DNA from: Pyropia yezoensis
Taxonomy: Eukaryota > Rhodophyta > Bangiophyceae > Bangiales > Bangiaceae
Assembly: GCA_009829735.1 (NCBI GenBank)
Contig: CM020618.1
Span: forward strand, 41,159,030-41,223,029
Reading direction: 5' to 3'
Length of the DNA stretch: 64,000 nucleotides
Position numbers and translations under genes: made by a program. Of this stretch, positions 21,301-32,508 are shown piece after piece (position 1 is the stretch's first letter; the number at the start of each line of letters is the position of its first letter). The notes beneath the pieces are model-generated. The model worked only from the letters and a program-made list of their open reading frames with translations, did no database searches and was not told the DNA's origin.

Positions 21301-22335
21301 TGTGACCGCTTCACGAAACTTACGCGAGCGATCCCACTGGCAGAGATCACGGCCATGTCGGTCGTGTCAGCCTTCCTAGATCACTGGGTTGCCGCGTATG
21401 GCATTCCGGATAGTACACTATCGGACAATGGACCGCAATTTGCGTCTGTACTGTTTCAAGGAGTGCTGGATATGTTGGGGGTTAAGGCAAACTATGCCAC
21501 CCCCTACCACCCACAAACTAATGGGCAGGTGGAGCGCTTCAACAAAACTATTGTTAGGCAGCTGCGCCATTATGTGAGTGAGCACGTGAAGACGTGGGAC
21601 CAATACATTTCTATTCTGACCACTGCCTACAATTCGCAGGTTCACTCATCTACCGGGGAAGTACCCCTCGCTTTTGTGACCCCCCGTCGCGTGCGGTCTA
21701 TTGCCGTGCGGCGGCCGCTCCCAACTAGGGAGGATGGTGGCAGTACGCCCACTCCTACTGAGAGTAAGGCGGAGTTCGCTGCTAGGCTTGAAAACCTCAT
21801 CCCTAAAGTCAGGGCTGAGATGGACAAAGCACAAAAGCGCTACAAGCGTACCTTTGACAAAAAGGTGCGCAACGCCAAGCATGTCCCCGAGCAGGGTGAC
21901 TGGGTATTGGTCCACTCACACACCCCAACTGGGGGTAAGTTGGTGTTCCAGACGAAGGGGCCGTACCAGGTCCTTCGTACTGATGGGCGGCGTTTCACCA
22001 TCGAAAGTGACGATGGGGTCCGCACAGTGAACGGACAGGACGTGGTCAAAGTTGCACCACCGCCTGCAGGCGACCCAGCTTGGGCGCGTGCTTTGAAAAC
22101 GTGGCGCCTGCCCTCGCTGCCTGCAGCCAAACAGGGCCCGCAGGAGTACGTGTTCGACAAGTTCATCGACCACGGCTGGGATGAGGATACTGACCGCCTC
22201 ATGTTGAGGGTGCGTTGGTTTGGCTACAAAGCCAAGGATGATACGTGGGAGTATGTGGAGGACCTTCCTGCTGAGAAGGTCCGGGCGTACTGTGCCCGGA
22301 ACGAGATAGACCCTAACAGCCCTCCCTCAACGTGA
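18353..22335 (+). CDS. Pol region of chromovirus A (protease, RT, RNase H, integrase, chromodomain)
   Basis: Parts in order: an aspartic protease with DTGSGAS near 18595; reverse transcriptase with FCIDYRKLNE and the catalytic YLDD (about 19920-19932); RNase H (about 20360-20720, with DVDAS); the integrase zinc-binding H-H-C-C region and catalytic core (about 21040-21600, with DILGP and SDNGPQF); and a C-terminal chromodomain (about 22145-22300, with DDTWEYVEDLP). A chromodomain at the integrase end defines chromoviruses and is thought to steer insertion to particular chromatin. The region looks nearly complete, with about one break. Confidence 0.88.
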
Positions 22336-23421
22336 GGGAAGGCCGAGCAACAGTGCCAAGAGAGTGCTTCAAGTCGAAGTGGTACGCAGAGTGGCTTTAA
22401 ACTACAGCCCTAACCCTCACACTCTCACAACAAAGGCAGCTGCCAACTAGGCACGCATGCTAGACTCTCCCACTCCACGGCCCTCGCCCTCACGTGGAGG
22501 CGAGCGGGCGAGACCCACGCCGATAACGGTCTCCACTCGTTGGAAGGGGCGGCGGCTCCAAGTCGGAACCGTCGCGCCCCTCACGGTCGCGCAAGTGGCG
22601 CCGACCGTGGCTACTCTTCTGCCTGGTCTTGCGCGCAAGTTTGCGACGCAGACGCTGGACAGACTCCGTCTCCGATGGGGTAGAGGACTCCGAGACGGAG
22701 TAAGACAACTCGTCTTCCGACACGGAGGGAGAGCGCCGCGAGTGACGGCGACGACGGCGAGGAGGCGAGTATGCCCGGCTCGCACGACGCTTGCCACGCC
22801 CAAGTGGGGTTGGCTGGGGCATAATAGCCCCAATGCGAGCCAACTCGGCCGTCATAAACTCCGCCACCGACTCGCAACTCGCGGTCGCCACTGCAGTACG
22901 AACGCGCTCCTCAAGTTGAGGAGTCTCGGAACTTTGGAGGGTTGCGGTCGACGCGGCCAACCAGGAAATGGTGCGCACCAACGTGGTGATCATCATCTCT
23001 GAGGTTAGAGGCGTGGGCGGTAACACCAACTTGGGGTATACCGTCAGGAGGGTGGCCCCCAAGTTGGGAGACACCGGTGTGGATGACTCCACGGCCACGC
23101 TGATCGGGATGTTCCCGTGAGGCTGGAAAGGAACAGGAGGAAGCGGAGGGGCACGCCGAGGTGGCGGTACCCGGGTGTAACTGCGACCCCGACTTGGGGC
23201 CCCCGCAGTAGGTTGAGTCATATGGTCATCATATGAGGGCACAGCCATAACTATGGGCTTGTCCGGGGGTGGCGCAGTGTGACGATCCACCCCCGGGGCA
23301 TACGGGTAGTCCCCGATGCCCAACCCCTCTCGTAGGACCACACGGCCGTCGTGAAGTTCACGAGCGACCCACACGAACTGGCGAAGTGCGCCATCGTCCT
23401 TGGGCCCCCGAGTGGGGCGGC
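22336..23421. other. Post-pol region of element A, first copy of the repeated block
   Basis: It matches 25923-27007 almost base for base and carries part of the antisense ORF read on the minus strand. Together with the pol end (20331-22335) it forms the repeated block before the N gap. Confidence 0.8.
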
Positions 23422-23921
23422 NNNNNNNNNNNNNNNNNNNNNNNNNNNNNNNNNNNNNNNNNNNNNNNNNNNNNNNNNNNNNNNNNNNNNNNNNNNNNNN
23501 NNNNNNNNNNNNNNNNNNNNNNNNNNNNNNNNNNNNNNNNNNNNNNNNNNNNNNNNNNNNNNNNNNNNNNNNNNNNNNNNNNNNNNNNNNNNNNNNNNNN
23601 NNNNNNNNNNNNNNNNNNNNNNNNNNNNNNNNNNNNNNNNNNNNNNNNNNNNNNNNNNNNNNNNNNNNNNNNNNNNNNNNNNNNNNNNNNNNNNNNNNNN
23701 NNNNNNNNNNNNNNNNNNNNNNNNNNNNNNNNNNNNNNNNNNNNNNNNNNNNNNNNNNNNNNNNNNNNNNNNNNNNNNNNNNNNNNNNNNNNNNNNNNNN
23801 NNNNNNNNNNNNNNNNNNNNNNNNNNNNNNNNNNNNNNNNNNNNNNNNNNNNNNNNNNNNNNNNNNNNNNNNNNNNNNNNNNNNNNNNNNNNNNNNNNNN
23901 NNNNNNNNNNNNNNNNNNNNN
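23422..23921. other. Assembly gap, 500 N
   Basis: Exactly 500 N, the usual placeholder for a gap of unknown size. The sequence resuming at 23922 equals that at 20331, and the last base before the gap equals 27007, so the two contig ends overlap by about 3.09 kb. Small indel-type differences between the copies fit consensus errors at contig ends. Confidence 0.95.
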
Positions 23922-26900
23922 TATCCTGGCTATTCCCAGGTGGGGCCACTACATCCTGGATGTGGACGCTAGCTACGACCAACTTGGTTGTGTGTTGCTT
24001 CAGCAACAGCCGGACAAGGAGTACTTGCCGGTGGGATACTTCAGCAAGGGGCTAAACTCGGCCGAGAAGAACTACGGAGTCACCGAGTTGGAAGGACTCG
24101 CAGTGGTATGGGCGGTGACGTCACTTCGTCACTACCTAGAGGGTGAGAAGTTCCTCATCCGCTGTGACCACCGCGCGTTGCAGTTCATCTTCAAGACGGA
24201 CTGTACGAACACTCGTCTCAACCGGTGGAGGGTGCGACTTGCACCCTTCAACTTTGATATTGAGTACCGACCTGGCAGGCAACATGCCCTTGCCGACGGC
24301 CTCTCTCGGGTACCGACCGAGGACTGGACACCACCCCAGTCGATGAGGACATCCCCATCGTGGGGGTAGTCACGCGCTCGGGTCAGGCGTTGAATCCCGA
24401 GGCGCCAGGGAACAAGAAGTACTTGCCCCTGTCCCTGGACGAAGTAGTGAAGGCCCAGGCCGAGGATCCCTTCTGCAAGTCGCAGAGGATACCCTGGATT
24501 ACAGTGGCGGAGACGCGGTTCTTCCTGGGAGACGATGGCCTCCTCATGAGGAGGGGGGTATTCCAGGGGACCGAACAACTTGTCGTCCCCGCATCCCTCA
24601 AGGACAGTATCCTTGAGAGGGAGCATAACGCTCCCACGGGTGGACACCTGGGGTCTAGTAAACTGTACCAGACCCTGAGGACCAGGTACTACTGGCCGTC
24701 CATGGTGGTGGACATCTACAGTTCGGTGGCTGCCTGCACAAGTTGTGCACAGAACCGTCTGATGGAACGGCGGCCTACTACGGCTATGCTATTGTTCCCG
24801 GCCAAGGAGCCCTTCGCCGCGTTGGCGATGGACATCCTTGGGCCACTGCCAGTGACCGAGGAGGGCAACCAGTACCTCCTGGTCATCTGTGACCGCTTCA
24901 CGAAACTTACGCGAGCGATCCCACTGGCAGAGATCACGGCCATGTCGGTCGTGTCAGCCTTCCTAGATCACTGGGTTGCCGCGTATGGCATTCCGGATAG
25001 TACACTATCGGACAATGGACCGCAATTTGCGTCTGTACTGTTTCAAGGAGTGCTGGATATGTTGGGGGTTAAGGCAAACTATGCCACCCCCTACCACCCA
25101 CAAACTAATGGGCAGGTGGAGCGCTTCAACAAAACTATTGTTAGGCAGCTGCGCCATTATGTGAGTGAGCACGTGAAGACGTGGGACCAATACATTTCTA
25201 TTCTGACCACTGCCTACAATTCGCAGGTTCACTCATCTACCGGGGAAGTACCCCTCGCTTTTGTGACCCCCCGTCGCGTGCGGTCTATTGCCGTGCGGCG
25301 GCCGCTCCCAACTAGGGAGGATGGTGGCAGTACGCCCACTCCTACTGAGAGTAAGGCGGAGTTCGCTGCTAGGCTTGAAAACCTCATCCCTAAAGTCAGG
25401 GCTGAGATGGACAAAGCACAAAAGCGCTACAAGCGTACCTTTGACAAAAAGGTGCGCAACGCCAAGCATGTCCCCGAGCAGGGTGACTGGGTATTGGTCC
25501 ACTCACACACCCCAACTGGGGGTAAGTTGGTGTTCCAGACGAAGGGGCCGTACCAGGTCCTTCGTACTGATGGGCGGCGTTTCACCATCGAAAGTGACGA
25601 TGGGGTCCGCACAGTGAACGGACAGGACGTGGTCAAAGTTGCACCACCGCCTGCAGGCGACCCAGCTTGGGCGCGTGCTTTGAAAACGTGGCGCCTGCCC
25701 TCGCTGCCTGCAGCCAAACAGGGCCCGCAGGAGTACGTGTTCGACAAGTTCATCGACCACGGCTGGGATGAGGATACTGACCGCCTCATGTTGAGGGTGC
25801 GTTGGTTTGGCTACAAAGCCAAGGATGATACGTGGGAGTATGTGGAGGACCTTCCTGCTGAGAAGGTCCGGGCGTACTGTGCCCGGAACGAGATAGACCC
25901 TAACAGCCCTCCCTCAACGTGAGGGAAGGCCGAGCAACAGTGCCAAGAGAGTGCTTCAAGTCGAAGTGGTACGCAGAGTGGCTTTAAACTACAGCCCTAA
26001 CCCTCACACTCTCACAACAAAGGCAGCTGCCAACTAGGCACGCATGCTAGACTCTCCCACTCCACGGCCCTCGCCCTCACGTGGAGGCGAGCGGCGAGAC
26101 CCACGCCGATAACGGTCTCCACTCGTTGGAAGGGGCGGCGGCTCCAAGTCGGAACCGTCGCGCCCCTCACGGTCGCGCAAGTGGCGCCGACCGTGGCTAC
26201 TCTTCTGCCTGGTCTTGCGCGCAAGTTTGCGACGCAGACGCTGGACAGACTCCGTCTCCGATGGGGTAGAGGACTCCGAGACGGAGTAAGACAACTCGTC
26301 TTCCGACACGGAGGGAGAGCGCCGCGAGTGACGGCGACGACGGCGAGGAGGCGAGTATGCCCGGCTCGCACGACGCTTGCCACGCCCAAGTGGGGTTGGC
26401 TGGGGCATAATAGCCCCAATGCGAGCCAACTCGGCCGTCATAAACTCCGCCACCGACTCGCAACTCGCGGTCGCCACTGCAGTACGAACGCGCTCCTCAA
26501 GTTGAGGAGTCTCGGAACTTTGGAGGGTTGCGGTCGACGCGGCCAACCAGGAAATGGTGCGCACCAACGTGGTGATCATCATCTCTGAGGTTAGAGGCGT
26601 GGGCGGTAACACCAACTTGGGGTATACCGTCAGGAGGGTGGCCCCCAAGTTGGGAGACACCGGTGTGGATGACTCCACGGCCACGCTGATCGGGATGTTC
26701 CCGTGAGGCTGGAAAGGAACAGGAGGAAGCGGAGGGGCACGCCGAGGTGGCGGTACCCGGGTGTAACTGCGACCCCGACTTGGGGCCCCCGCAGTAGGTT
26801 GAGTCATATGGTCATCATATGAGGGCACAGCCATAACTATGGGCTTGTCCGGGGGTGGCGCAGTGTGACGATCCACCCCCGGGGCATACGGGTAGTCCCC

Positions 26901-27007
26901 GATGCCCAACCCCTCTCGTAGGACCACACGGCCGTCGTGAAGTTCACGAGCGACCCACACGAACTGGCGAAGTGCGCCATCGTCCTTGGGCCCCCGAGTG
27001 GGGCGGC
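23922..27007 (+). repeat. Second copy of the 20331-23421 block (probable assembly overlap)
   Basis: Carries the end of RNase H, the integrase and the chromodomain again, then the post-pol region. Copy B has this block once, and A minus one copy and the gap has the length of B. Confidence 0.85.
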
Positions 27008-27977
27008 GCAACTTGTGCTCAATGCTCTCCCACTCGATAAACTTGTGGAGGCGGAGCATCTCCTCAAGTAGAGTGAGTTGTCCTGACGAGCACCCCTCAG
27101 CAACTAGCTGAGGGGTGAGCTGTTCCAAACCCTGGATGAGCCGGAGGGGGAGATGCCAGAGCATCCCCCGCCGCTGAACACATGACACCCAGGTCGACAT
27201 GACCTCGAGGAGCCACTGGGTGGCCAACATGGCCCACACCAGATGATCAGGGCCAGCCGTCAACATGACGGAGCCGAAGTGGTCAAGCAACCGTGGCAGC
27301 AACGCCGGGAACCCGTAGGGGACCTCAACTTGAGGCCACCACTCGGGCTTCTTCGGGTAGTATTGCTCCTTACTGGCAGCAGACTGCTGAGGAAACTCAA
27401 GTTGAGCCGAGGTCACCAAGTAGGGCCCTCGCCGGAAGTCCTTCTCCATCCGCACATCAAAGTGATGAGTGTGCGGATCGGCCTCGTGAAGGTACGGGGG
27501 GCGAGTTGCCACCGCGTCCCAAGTGAAGGTCGGCAAGTCGCCGGGACCCGGGATAGTTCCCCCGCGGTCCACCATGGCCTTGGCCCGCTGCACGTCCTCG
27601 ACCTCCTCGTCGTCCAGGAAGGCAAACTGGTCCGTCCTGAAGCCGGCAGGGAACCCGACTCTACGGGGATACTTCTCCCGTAGGCGGTCCCATACCCGAC
27701 CCATCGCTGCGCCGAGTCGGCCACAGCGAAGAACAGTCAACCCCTCCTCATACAGAGGCCAAGCGGGGTAAAACCACCGCCCCAAGGCCTCACGCGGGAC
27801 AACTTGTCCCGCCTCCGGGGGAGATCCTGCCGTCAACCCAAAGCCGGGTGACGCGGGAGTCCCACCCCCCGGAGCGATCGCGGAGCCCCCGCCGGAAGTC
27901 CCGGCAGGCGCTGCACCGTAGGAGGTGTCCTCCATACGCTCATCGAGAGAGTCCGTCTCCACTCCCGGAGTCGCCAT
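26034..27977 (-). CDS. Antisense ORF of chromovirus A, 647 aa, unknown function
   Basis: Lies between pol and the 3' LTR on the strand opposite to gag-pol, convergent with pol and ending about 110 bp from the pol stop. The ATG at 27977 begins MATPGVETDSLDERMED; the frame is open to 28148 without an earlier ATG. Residues 1-70 are Gly/Pro/Ser-rich. A folded-looking helical part (about 75-300) contains RVWDRLREKYPRRVGFPAGF and a long hydrophobic helix region (LLDHFGSVMLTAGPDHLVWA). A second helical part lies at about 470-545. The tail (about 560-640) is Arg/Ser-rich (SPPRRRRRHSRRSPSVSEDE), like RS domains or nuclear, nucleic-acid-binding tails. Copy B carries the same ORF. I recognise no family. 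It could be a regulatory or gag-like accessory protein of the element. Confidence 0.7.
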   Translation of the reverse strand: MATPGVETDSLDERMEDTSYGAAPAGTSGGGSAIAPGGGTPASPGFGLTAGSPPEAGQVVPREALGRWFYPAWPLYEEGLTVLRCGRLGAAMGRVWDRLREKYPRRVGFPAGFRTDQFAFLDDEEVEDVQRAKAMVDRGGTIPGPGDLPTFTWDAVATRPPYLHEADPHTHHFDVRMEKDFRRGPYLVTSAQLEFPQQSAASKEQYYPKKPEWWPQVEVPYGFPALLPRLLDHFGSVMLTAGPDHLVWAMLATQWLLEVMSTWVSCVQRRGMLWHLPLRLIQGLEQLTPQLVAEGCSSGQLTLLEEMLRLHKFIEWESIEHKLRRPTRGPKDDGALRQFVWVARELHDGRVVLREGLGIGDYPYAPGVDRHTAPPPDKPIVMAVPSYDDHMTQPTAGAPSRGRSYTRVPPPRRAPPLPPVPFQPHGNIPISVAVESSTPVSPNLGATLLTVYPKLVLPPTPLTSEMMITTLVRTISWLAASTATLQSSETPQLEERVRTAVATASCESVAEFMTAELARIGAIMPQPTPLGRGKRRASRAYSPPRRRRRHSRRSPSVSEDELSYSVSESSTPSETESVQRLRRKLARKTRQKSSHGRRHLRDREGRDGSDLEPPPLPTSGDRYRRGSRRSPPREGEGRGVGESSMRA

Positions 27978-28318
27978 GGCTCTCCCCAAGTTGGGGAGAG
28001 ACGTCCTGGCTATCGCGGCACGAGACCCGCCTCGAGTTGAGGGGGACTCGGATCGTGGGTAAACGGGTGGCCTCCCCAGCGTGGGGTGGCCCCGTGTAAG
28101 GTGAAGGAGAGGTGGTGGTGGTGGTGAGGTGTGAACCGAGGAGAGCAAGCTGCCAAGTGGGCAAGCTTGAGGAGAGGGGCGGCCAACGTGACCGCCTCCA
28201 CATCCGCGTTACGTACTCAAGGGGGGACAGCAAGTCGCGTCCCCCCCTACGCCGAGACGTGCGTTTACGCACCCCCTCACAGGGCCGACCGGGTCGGTCG
28301 GAACTGAGGAGAGGGGAG

Positions 28319-28786
28319 TGTGGCAGTATTGACCCCCAGGTAGGGGGCAACACGTGCCATGCAAGGGGCGGCAGGCCACTAGCCTGATCCGTTCCTCCCC
28401 CTGCATTTGGGTCCATATTCCCTAAGTTCGGGATAGTTAGCTTAGTAGTAAATCCAACTTGGATTTGAGGGTTTTCTGCATTTATCGTCTTGAATTTTCG
28501 TGTGGCCCGGTGGGCAGGTGCTGGGGTGGGAGATTCTGAGTGGCGAGATTCTGAGTGGACCCTGGGGGGATAAGGGGAGGGACAGCGGGGCTTGGCCCTG
28601 CGTCCCCGTCCCGACCAAGAAACTGTTGGACCACACACCATCATCTTGTTTGTCCGTGGGGGGATTGCCCCACAACAGGGATAGAGTGTGTGCGACTTGC
28701 ACTTCTTCCGGTTCCCCCGACACGGGAGGCAGCCCTCGCACACCGCCCCAACTTGGGTACTGTGTGTGCGAGTGGTTTTTGCCACA
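28319..28786 (+). repeat. 3' LTR of chromovirus A
   Basis: 468 bp, preceded by a polypurine tract (28306-28318) and followed by the duplicated pentamer GTGTC (28787-28791). Confidence 0.92.
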
Positions 28787-30130
28787 GTGTCTGCCTACAA
28801 GTAGTCGGTGATGAACGCAACAGTGCGGATGACAGGCTCCCAAATAAGAACGCCGTCCCAATTAGTCGTGTCCATCACCTCATCAAACAAGGAGGGAGAA
28901 AAGTCCATGTCAATCACCTTTTGCTTGGCCTTAATCAGGGCGGTGGTGATGGCACTGCGATTCTTCAGGGTGGTGCTCAACAGCGATGCAGAACCCGTCC
29001 ATCGCGTGGGTGAGAAGAGCTTCAATGTTGGAGGTGGGCGCGGCTCAGCCATCCTCAGGACTCGGAGGTGCTCGCGTGGTAGGTGATGGCTGCCTAAAGA
29101 ACTCGGCCAGCGCCGTGCAAAATGCAAGCGCCCTCAACGCGCTGGGCAGCTTAAGGATGTCCCGCCAGAGGTTGTTCATAGCGTGAGACGCACAAACATA
29201 CGCAAAGGAGAACACGCCGGCCTCCAGAAGCTTCTTCCGGGCGCTGCGGTTGATATTGTTCGCGTCTAAAACAAAGGCTGTGTTGGACCTCTCGCGCCAC
29301 GAGTCACCCCTGAAAGGACTGACCAGCTCCATCTGCTCCTTCACTTTTTCTACCAATACGTCGGCCGTCTCCCGTCGCCCCGCCACCCGAAAGGACGACA
29401 GGTAAAATGGGAGAGGTGCACCGTAGAGGGATGAGAACACTTGAGCAACGTTGGGATCCGTCCAGCCGTCGCACTGGAAGCACCCTCCAACAACTGACCG
29501 TAGCACCGCGCGCACTGTTTCATCCACCTTGAGGAACACCGCGTCGAGGTACTTTGAAGAAATCACGCTCCTGGAAGGTGGCCGCCACTCTGTACCAATC
29601 AGCTTGTTCCAAGACGTTCCCCACTCCTCCTCGTCCGTGCAGTATCCAAACTTGCCGCCCGCAGCAAACACGGCCTCGGCGTGCGCAATGTTCCCCGCCT
29701 CCGTGTGGGCGGCCGACATGGACATGTAAAAAGCGTTGGCAGGCGCAACGGAAGAGGAGAGCGACCGAGCTCCCGTCGCGCTAGATGCGCCGAGTCGGTC
29801 GGCGTGGGCGCCCACGTCGGCACCAACGCCCTGGCTCGCGGATTCCCGACGCATGCCGTCCGTGAAGACCGTTGCACCTACCAGCCGGTTATACTCTGAT
29901 ACATTCTTCGCCTTAAACTTTGTGCACGACAGGAGGTGGGCCCTGTAGCGGCCGGGCTGCAAGGAGAAGCACACGAGACACGCACCGCACGTCATCTTGC
30001 TGCGGACCTTGTCGAGCACGTAGTGTGATGAGTACTCGCTAGCGGGTCGCCCACGCTTCCTCGATGTCCTCTCTGGCGATGCGGGCCCGCCAGATGGGAC
30101 GGCATCGTCGAAAGGGGATTTATCCCCCAT
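28787..30130 (-). pseudogene. hAT transposase, N-terminal and central part
   Basis: The ATG at 30130 starts MGDKSPFDDAVPSGG. A BED-type zinc finger follows (C-x2-C near residues 48-51, then His and Cys in RAHLLSC). The DUF659/hAT core comes next, with CDGWTDPNVAQVFSSL (about 230-245) and the hAT signature ASHAMNNLWRDILKL (about 320-334). The first frame ends at a TGA at 29045-29047. A second minus-strand frame (28795-29127) continues with the conserved SPTRWTGSASLL block, so one frameshift lies between about 29050 and 29127. A stop follows just before element A. The C-terminal dimerisation part lies beyond A at 15091-15822. Transposase of this type cuts and pastes the element; this copy is dead. 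Confidence 0.78.
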
Positions 30131-30532
30131 GGCAGGCTGTGTGCAGAAGCAAAAGAGAGATAGACATTGACGCGGAGTAGAAAGACAGAAGTGGGGAGGG
30201 CCAAAGCAAAAGAGGGCAGAAGCGTCAGAGACAATCCGACTGAGCACGAGCAGACCAAGCGAGAGGGTCAAGAACGAGGGGGTCCAGGTGCGACGGCGGC
30301 AGTCCCACAGGAGGGGCAGGGCACGTACCGTAGGGAAGCGCGATGATGGCGAGAGAAAGAAGAAATTTGCTTGTAGATGCGGAGGAACAAGAAGCGCGTC
30401 GTCATCGCAAACGCGTGCGCAGGTGTGCGCGTACGAGTGCCGGCCGTGCCGCCCTCGCCTCGTGTTTGCGCCAGGTGCGCCTGTGCTCTATTCGCTAATG
30501 CAAGTCCGTCCGAGGATCTGGAACGCGGCACT
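30131..30532. other. hAT 5' region upstream of the transposase
   Basis: Non-coding sequence of the hAT element between its start codon and the solo LTR. It is purine-rich on the plus strand near 30140-30200 (pyrimidine-rich leader on the coding strand). No gene is seen. Confidence 0.4.
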
Positions 30533-31380
30533 TGTAAGGATTTCCACCCTAATCCCATGCCTCATACGTAAGGGATAATATCTGGGACCTCTCCTTACAG
30601 ATCCTGCCGATGTAACTCCTGGCAACATGGATCAATTCCTTGTAATGTGGGGCATGACCCGGTGTACCTTCCAGACTCAAGATGAGTCAGCCGCTGTCTC
30701 ACGGTGTCTACTGGCCGCACGACAGCAGCCATCGACAACCCATCATGGCCTGTCGAAAGGCGCCACCGTCAGCACCCATGACGAGCCACATCTGCCACAG
30801 CTGGCGAGTTAGTTAGAATGTCCTCGCTGCAGCATTGCAGCGATGTGACTGGCTAGCCGGCTGGCAGATTCGATCGACTCGATCGAACCGTGCTTACACG
30901 CCTCTCGGACCTTCGGACCGCCTGGCATCTGGGGCCGGCTGGGACGGCGCACTAGGCGCCGCACGCCGGACCCCTTCGTGTGGGGCAAACTGGGGCTGCA
31001 CTCCTTTAGTGCGCACGCCCGCCCATGCTTTGTTCTGAGAGCCATGCTTTGTTTTTGGGCCGGTTTGTGCCTACCGGCGGCGCGACGGGGAAACGCATGC
31101 TTTGGGGCACCTCGGGTGCCCCGACGCGAGTATATAGTGCGTGCGTGTCGGCGCCACCGGGGGAGACCGGAGGGGCAACCACAGACACAGACCAAAGACG
31201 ACCTTAACCCTTTGAACCCCCCTCGATCACCACCGCCGTCGCGCCGTCTTCTTCCCCAGACCCACAGCCGTCACCATCTCCGTCCTCTTCCCCGCACCCT
31301 GTCGCCCTATTGGCTGGCACGGGACGCTGACACCATCACGAGTACGTTGAGGGCTACCCAAGTGTAGGTGGTTCCTCACA
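30533..31380 (+). mobile_element. Solo LTR of family C
   Basis: 848 bp, TGTAAGGATTTCC...GGTTCCTCACA, flanked by the pentamer GCACT on both sides (30528-30532 and 31381-31385). It matches the LTRs of element C (53852-54698, 61037-61883) along its whole length, with scattered substitutions. It keeps the LTR's TATA box (TATATAG, 31131-31137). A solo LTR arises when the two LTRs of a full element recombine. It sits inside the hAT element. Confidence 0.93.
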
Positions 31381-31769
31381 GCACTGCGGTTTCATATGGA
31401 AACGACCCAGCAAAGGGAGCCTCCAGATCCGCGCCCCAGCGCGTCGAGGACCAGGTTTTGGGCCGCAGATATGAACGCGGTTGTGAAGGAAGCACGTAGC
31501 GACGATCGACCAAGCCGAGTTAAGTCGCCGCATGACCCGCATTTATGTAAGGTATTCAGCCAGGTCATCGGCGCCGTCTGCGCCGCGCCGCCCCGCCACG
31601 GTGCCCTCTCGCAGCAGTGAGGTCCCACCCCCCCACCCCCCGCGATCGGCACGTCTACCACTCTCGTACCTGCACACACGTGAGCGCAGGGTTGCGGCAA
31701 CGTTCCCCTTCTCCCCCCACTCCCCCATCGGGCGGTCTGGCTGTGCACTCGGTCGTGTTCGCCGCGACG
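31381..31769. other. hAT-internal non-coding sequence
   Basis: Between the solo LTR and the minisatellite; no gene or repeat recognised. Confidence 0.35.
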
Positions 31770-32039
31770 GCCGTGGTGGTGGTCCTCACGGTGCTTCCCC
31801 CCCCGCCCCCCCCCCTGTTTTAGGGTGCACTCCTGCCGGTGACCGTGCCCGAGAGGTCGGCGGTGGTGCTCGTTATTCGGGTGCTCCCCCCCCCCCCCCC
31901 CCCCCCGTTATTTTGGGCGTGCTCCTGCCGGTGACGGTGCCCGACTGGTCGGCGGCTGTGCTCGTCTTCGGGGTGCTCCCGCCCCCCCCCCCCCGCCCCT
32001 GTTTTGGGGTCCGCTTTTGTTGGAGGTGGTGCACGACAC
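31770..32039 (+). repeat. Minisatellite, left part (split by chromovirus B)
   Basis: Degenerate tandem units of about 77-93 bp. Each has a GTGCTCGT...CGGGGTGCTCC motif (for example near 31869 and 31946), a C-run of variable length, then a TTTTGGG...GCGCTTCTGCCGG-like stretch. The array continues at 41420 on the other side of element B. Confidence 0.7.
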
Positions 32040-32508
32040 TGTGGCAAAAACCACTTGCACACACGACACCCAAGTTGGGGCGGTGTACAAGGGCTGCCTC
32101 CCGTGTCGGGGGAACCGGAAGAAGTGCAAGTCGCACACACTCTGTCCCTGTTGTGGGGCAAACCCCCCACTGACAATCAAGAGGATGGTGTGTGGTCCAA
32201 CAGTTTCTTGGTCGGGACGGGGACGCAGGGCCAAGCCCCGCTGTCCCTCCCCTTATCCCCCCAGGGTCCCCTCAGAATCTTGCCACTCAGAATCTCCCAC
32301 CCCAGCACCTGCCCACCGGGCCACACGAAAATTCAAGACGATAAATGCAGAAAACCCTCAAATCCAAGTTGGATTTACTACTAAGCTAACTATCCCAAAC
32401 TTAGGGAATATGGACCCAAATGCAGGGGGAGGAACGGATCAGGCTAGTGGCCTGCCGCCCCGTGCATGGCACGTGTTGCCCCCCTACCTGGGGGTCAATA
32501 CTGCCACA
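32040..32508 (-). repeat. 3' LTR of chromovirus B
   Basis: 469 bp, the reverse complement of the A-type LTR. Confidence 0.92.

Larger units (their letters stand above)
15823..28786 (+). mobile_element. Chromovirus A (Ty3/gypsy LTR retrotransposon with chromodomain)
   Basis: Two 468-bp LTRs (15823-16290 and 28319-28786) look identical by eye. They start TGTGGCAG, end TTGCCACA, and are flanked by the pentamer GTGTC on both sides. Order of parts: 5' LTR, a primer-binding-like site just inside (from about 16293, TGG start), gag, pol (protease, RT, RNase H, integrase, chromodomain), a 2.3-kb region with an antisense ORF, a polypurine tract (28306-28318), 3' LTR. The insertion lies in the hAT transposase. 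It looks nearly whole, with about one break in pol. Identical LTRs mean a very recent insertion. A 500-N gap and a repeated 3.09-kb block inflate its length; without them it would be about 9.37 kb, like copy B. Confidence 0.92.

Noticed and set aside
20331-27007. True tandem duplication inside chromovirus A
   Set aside because: The gap of exactly 500 N, the contig-end positions and the single copy in B favour an assembly overlap; kept only as an alternative.
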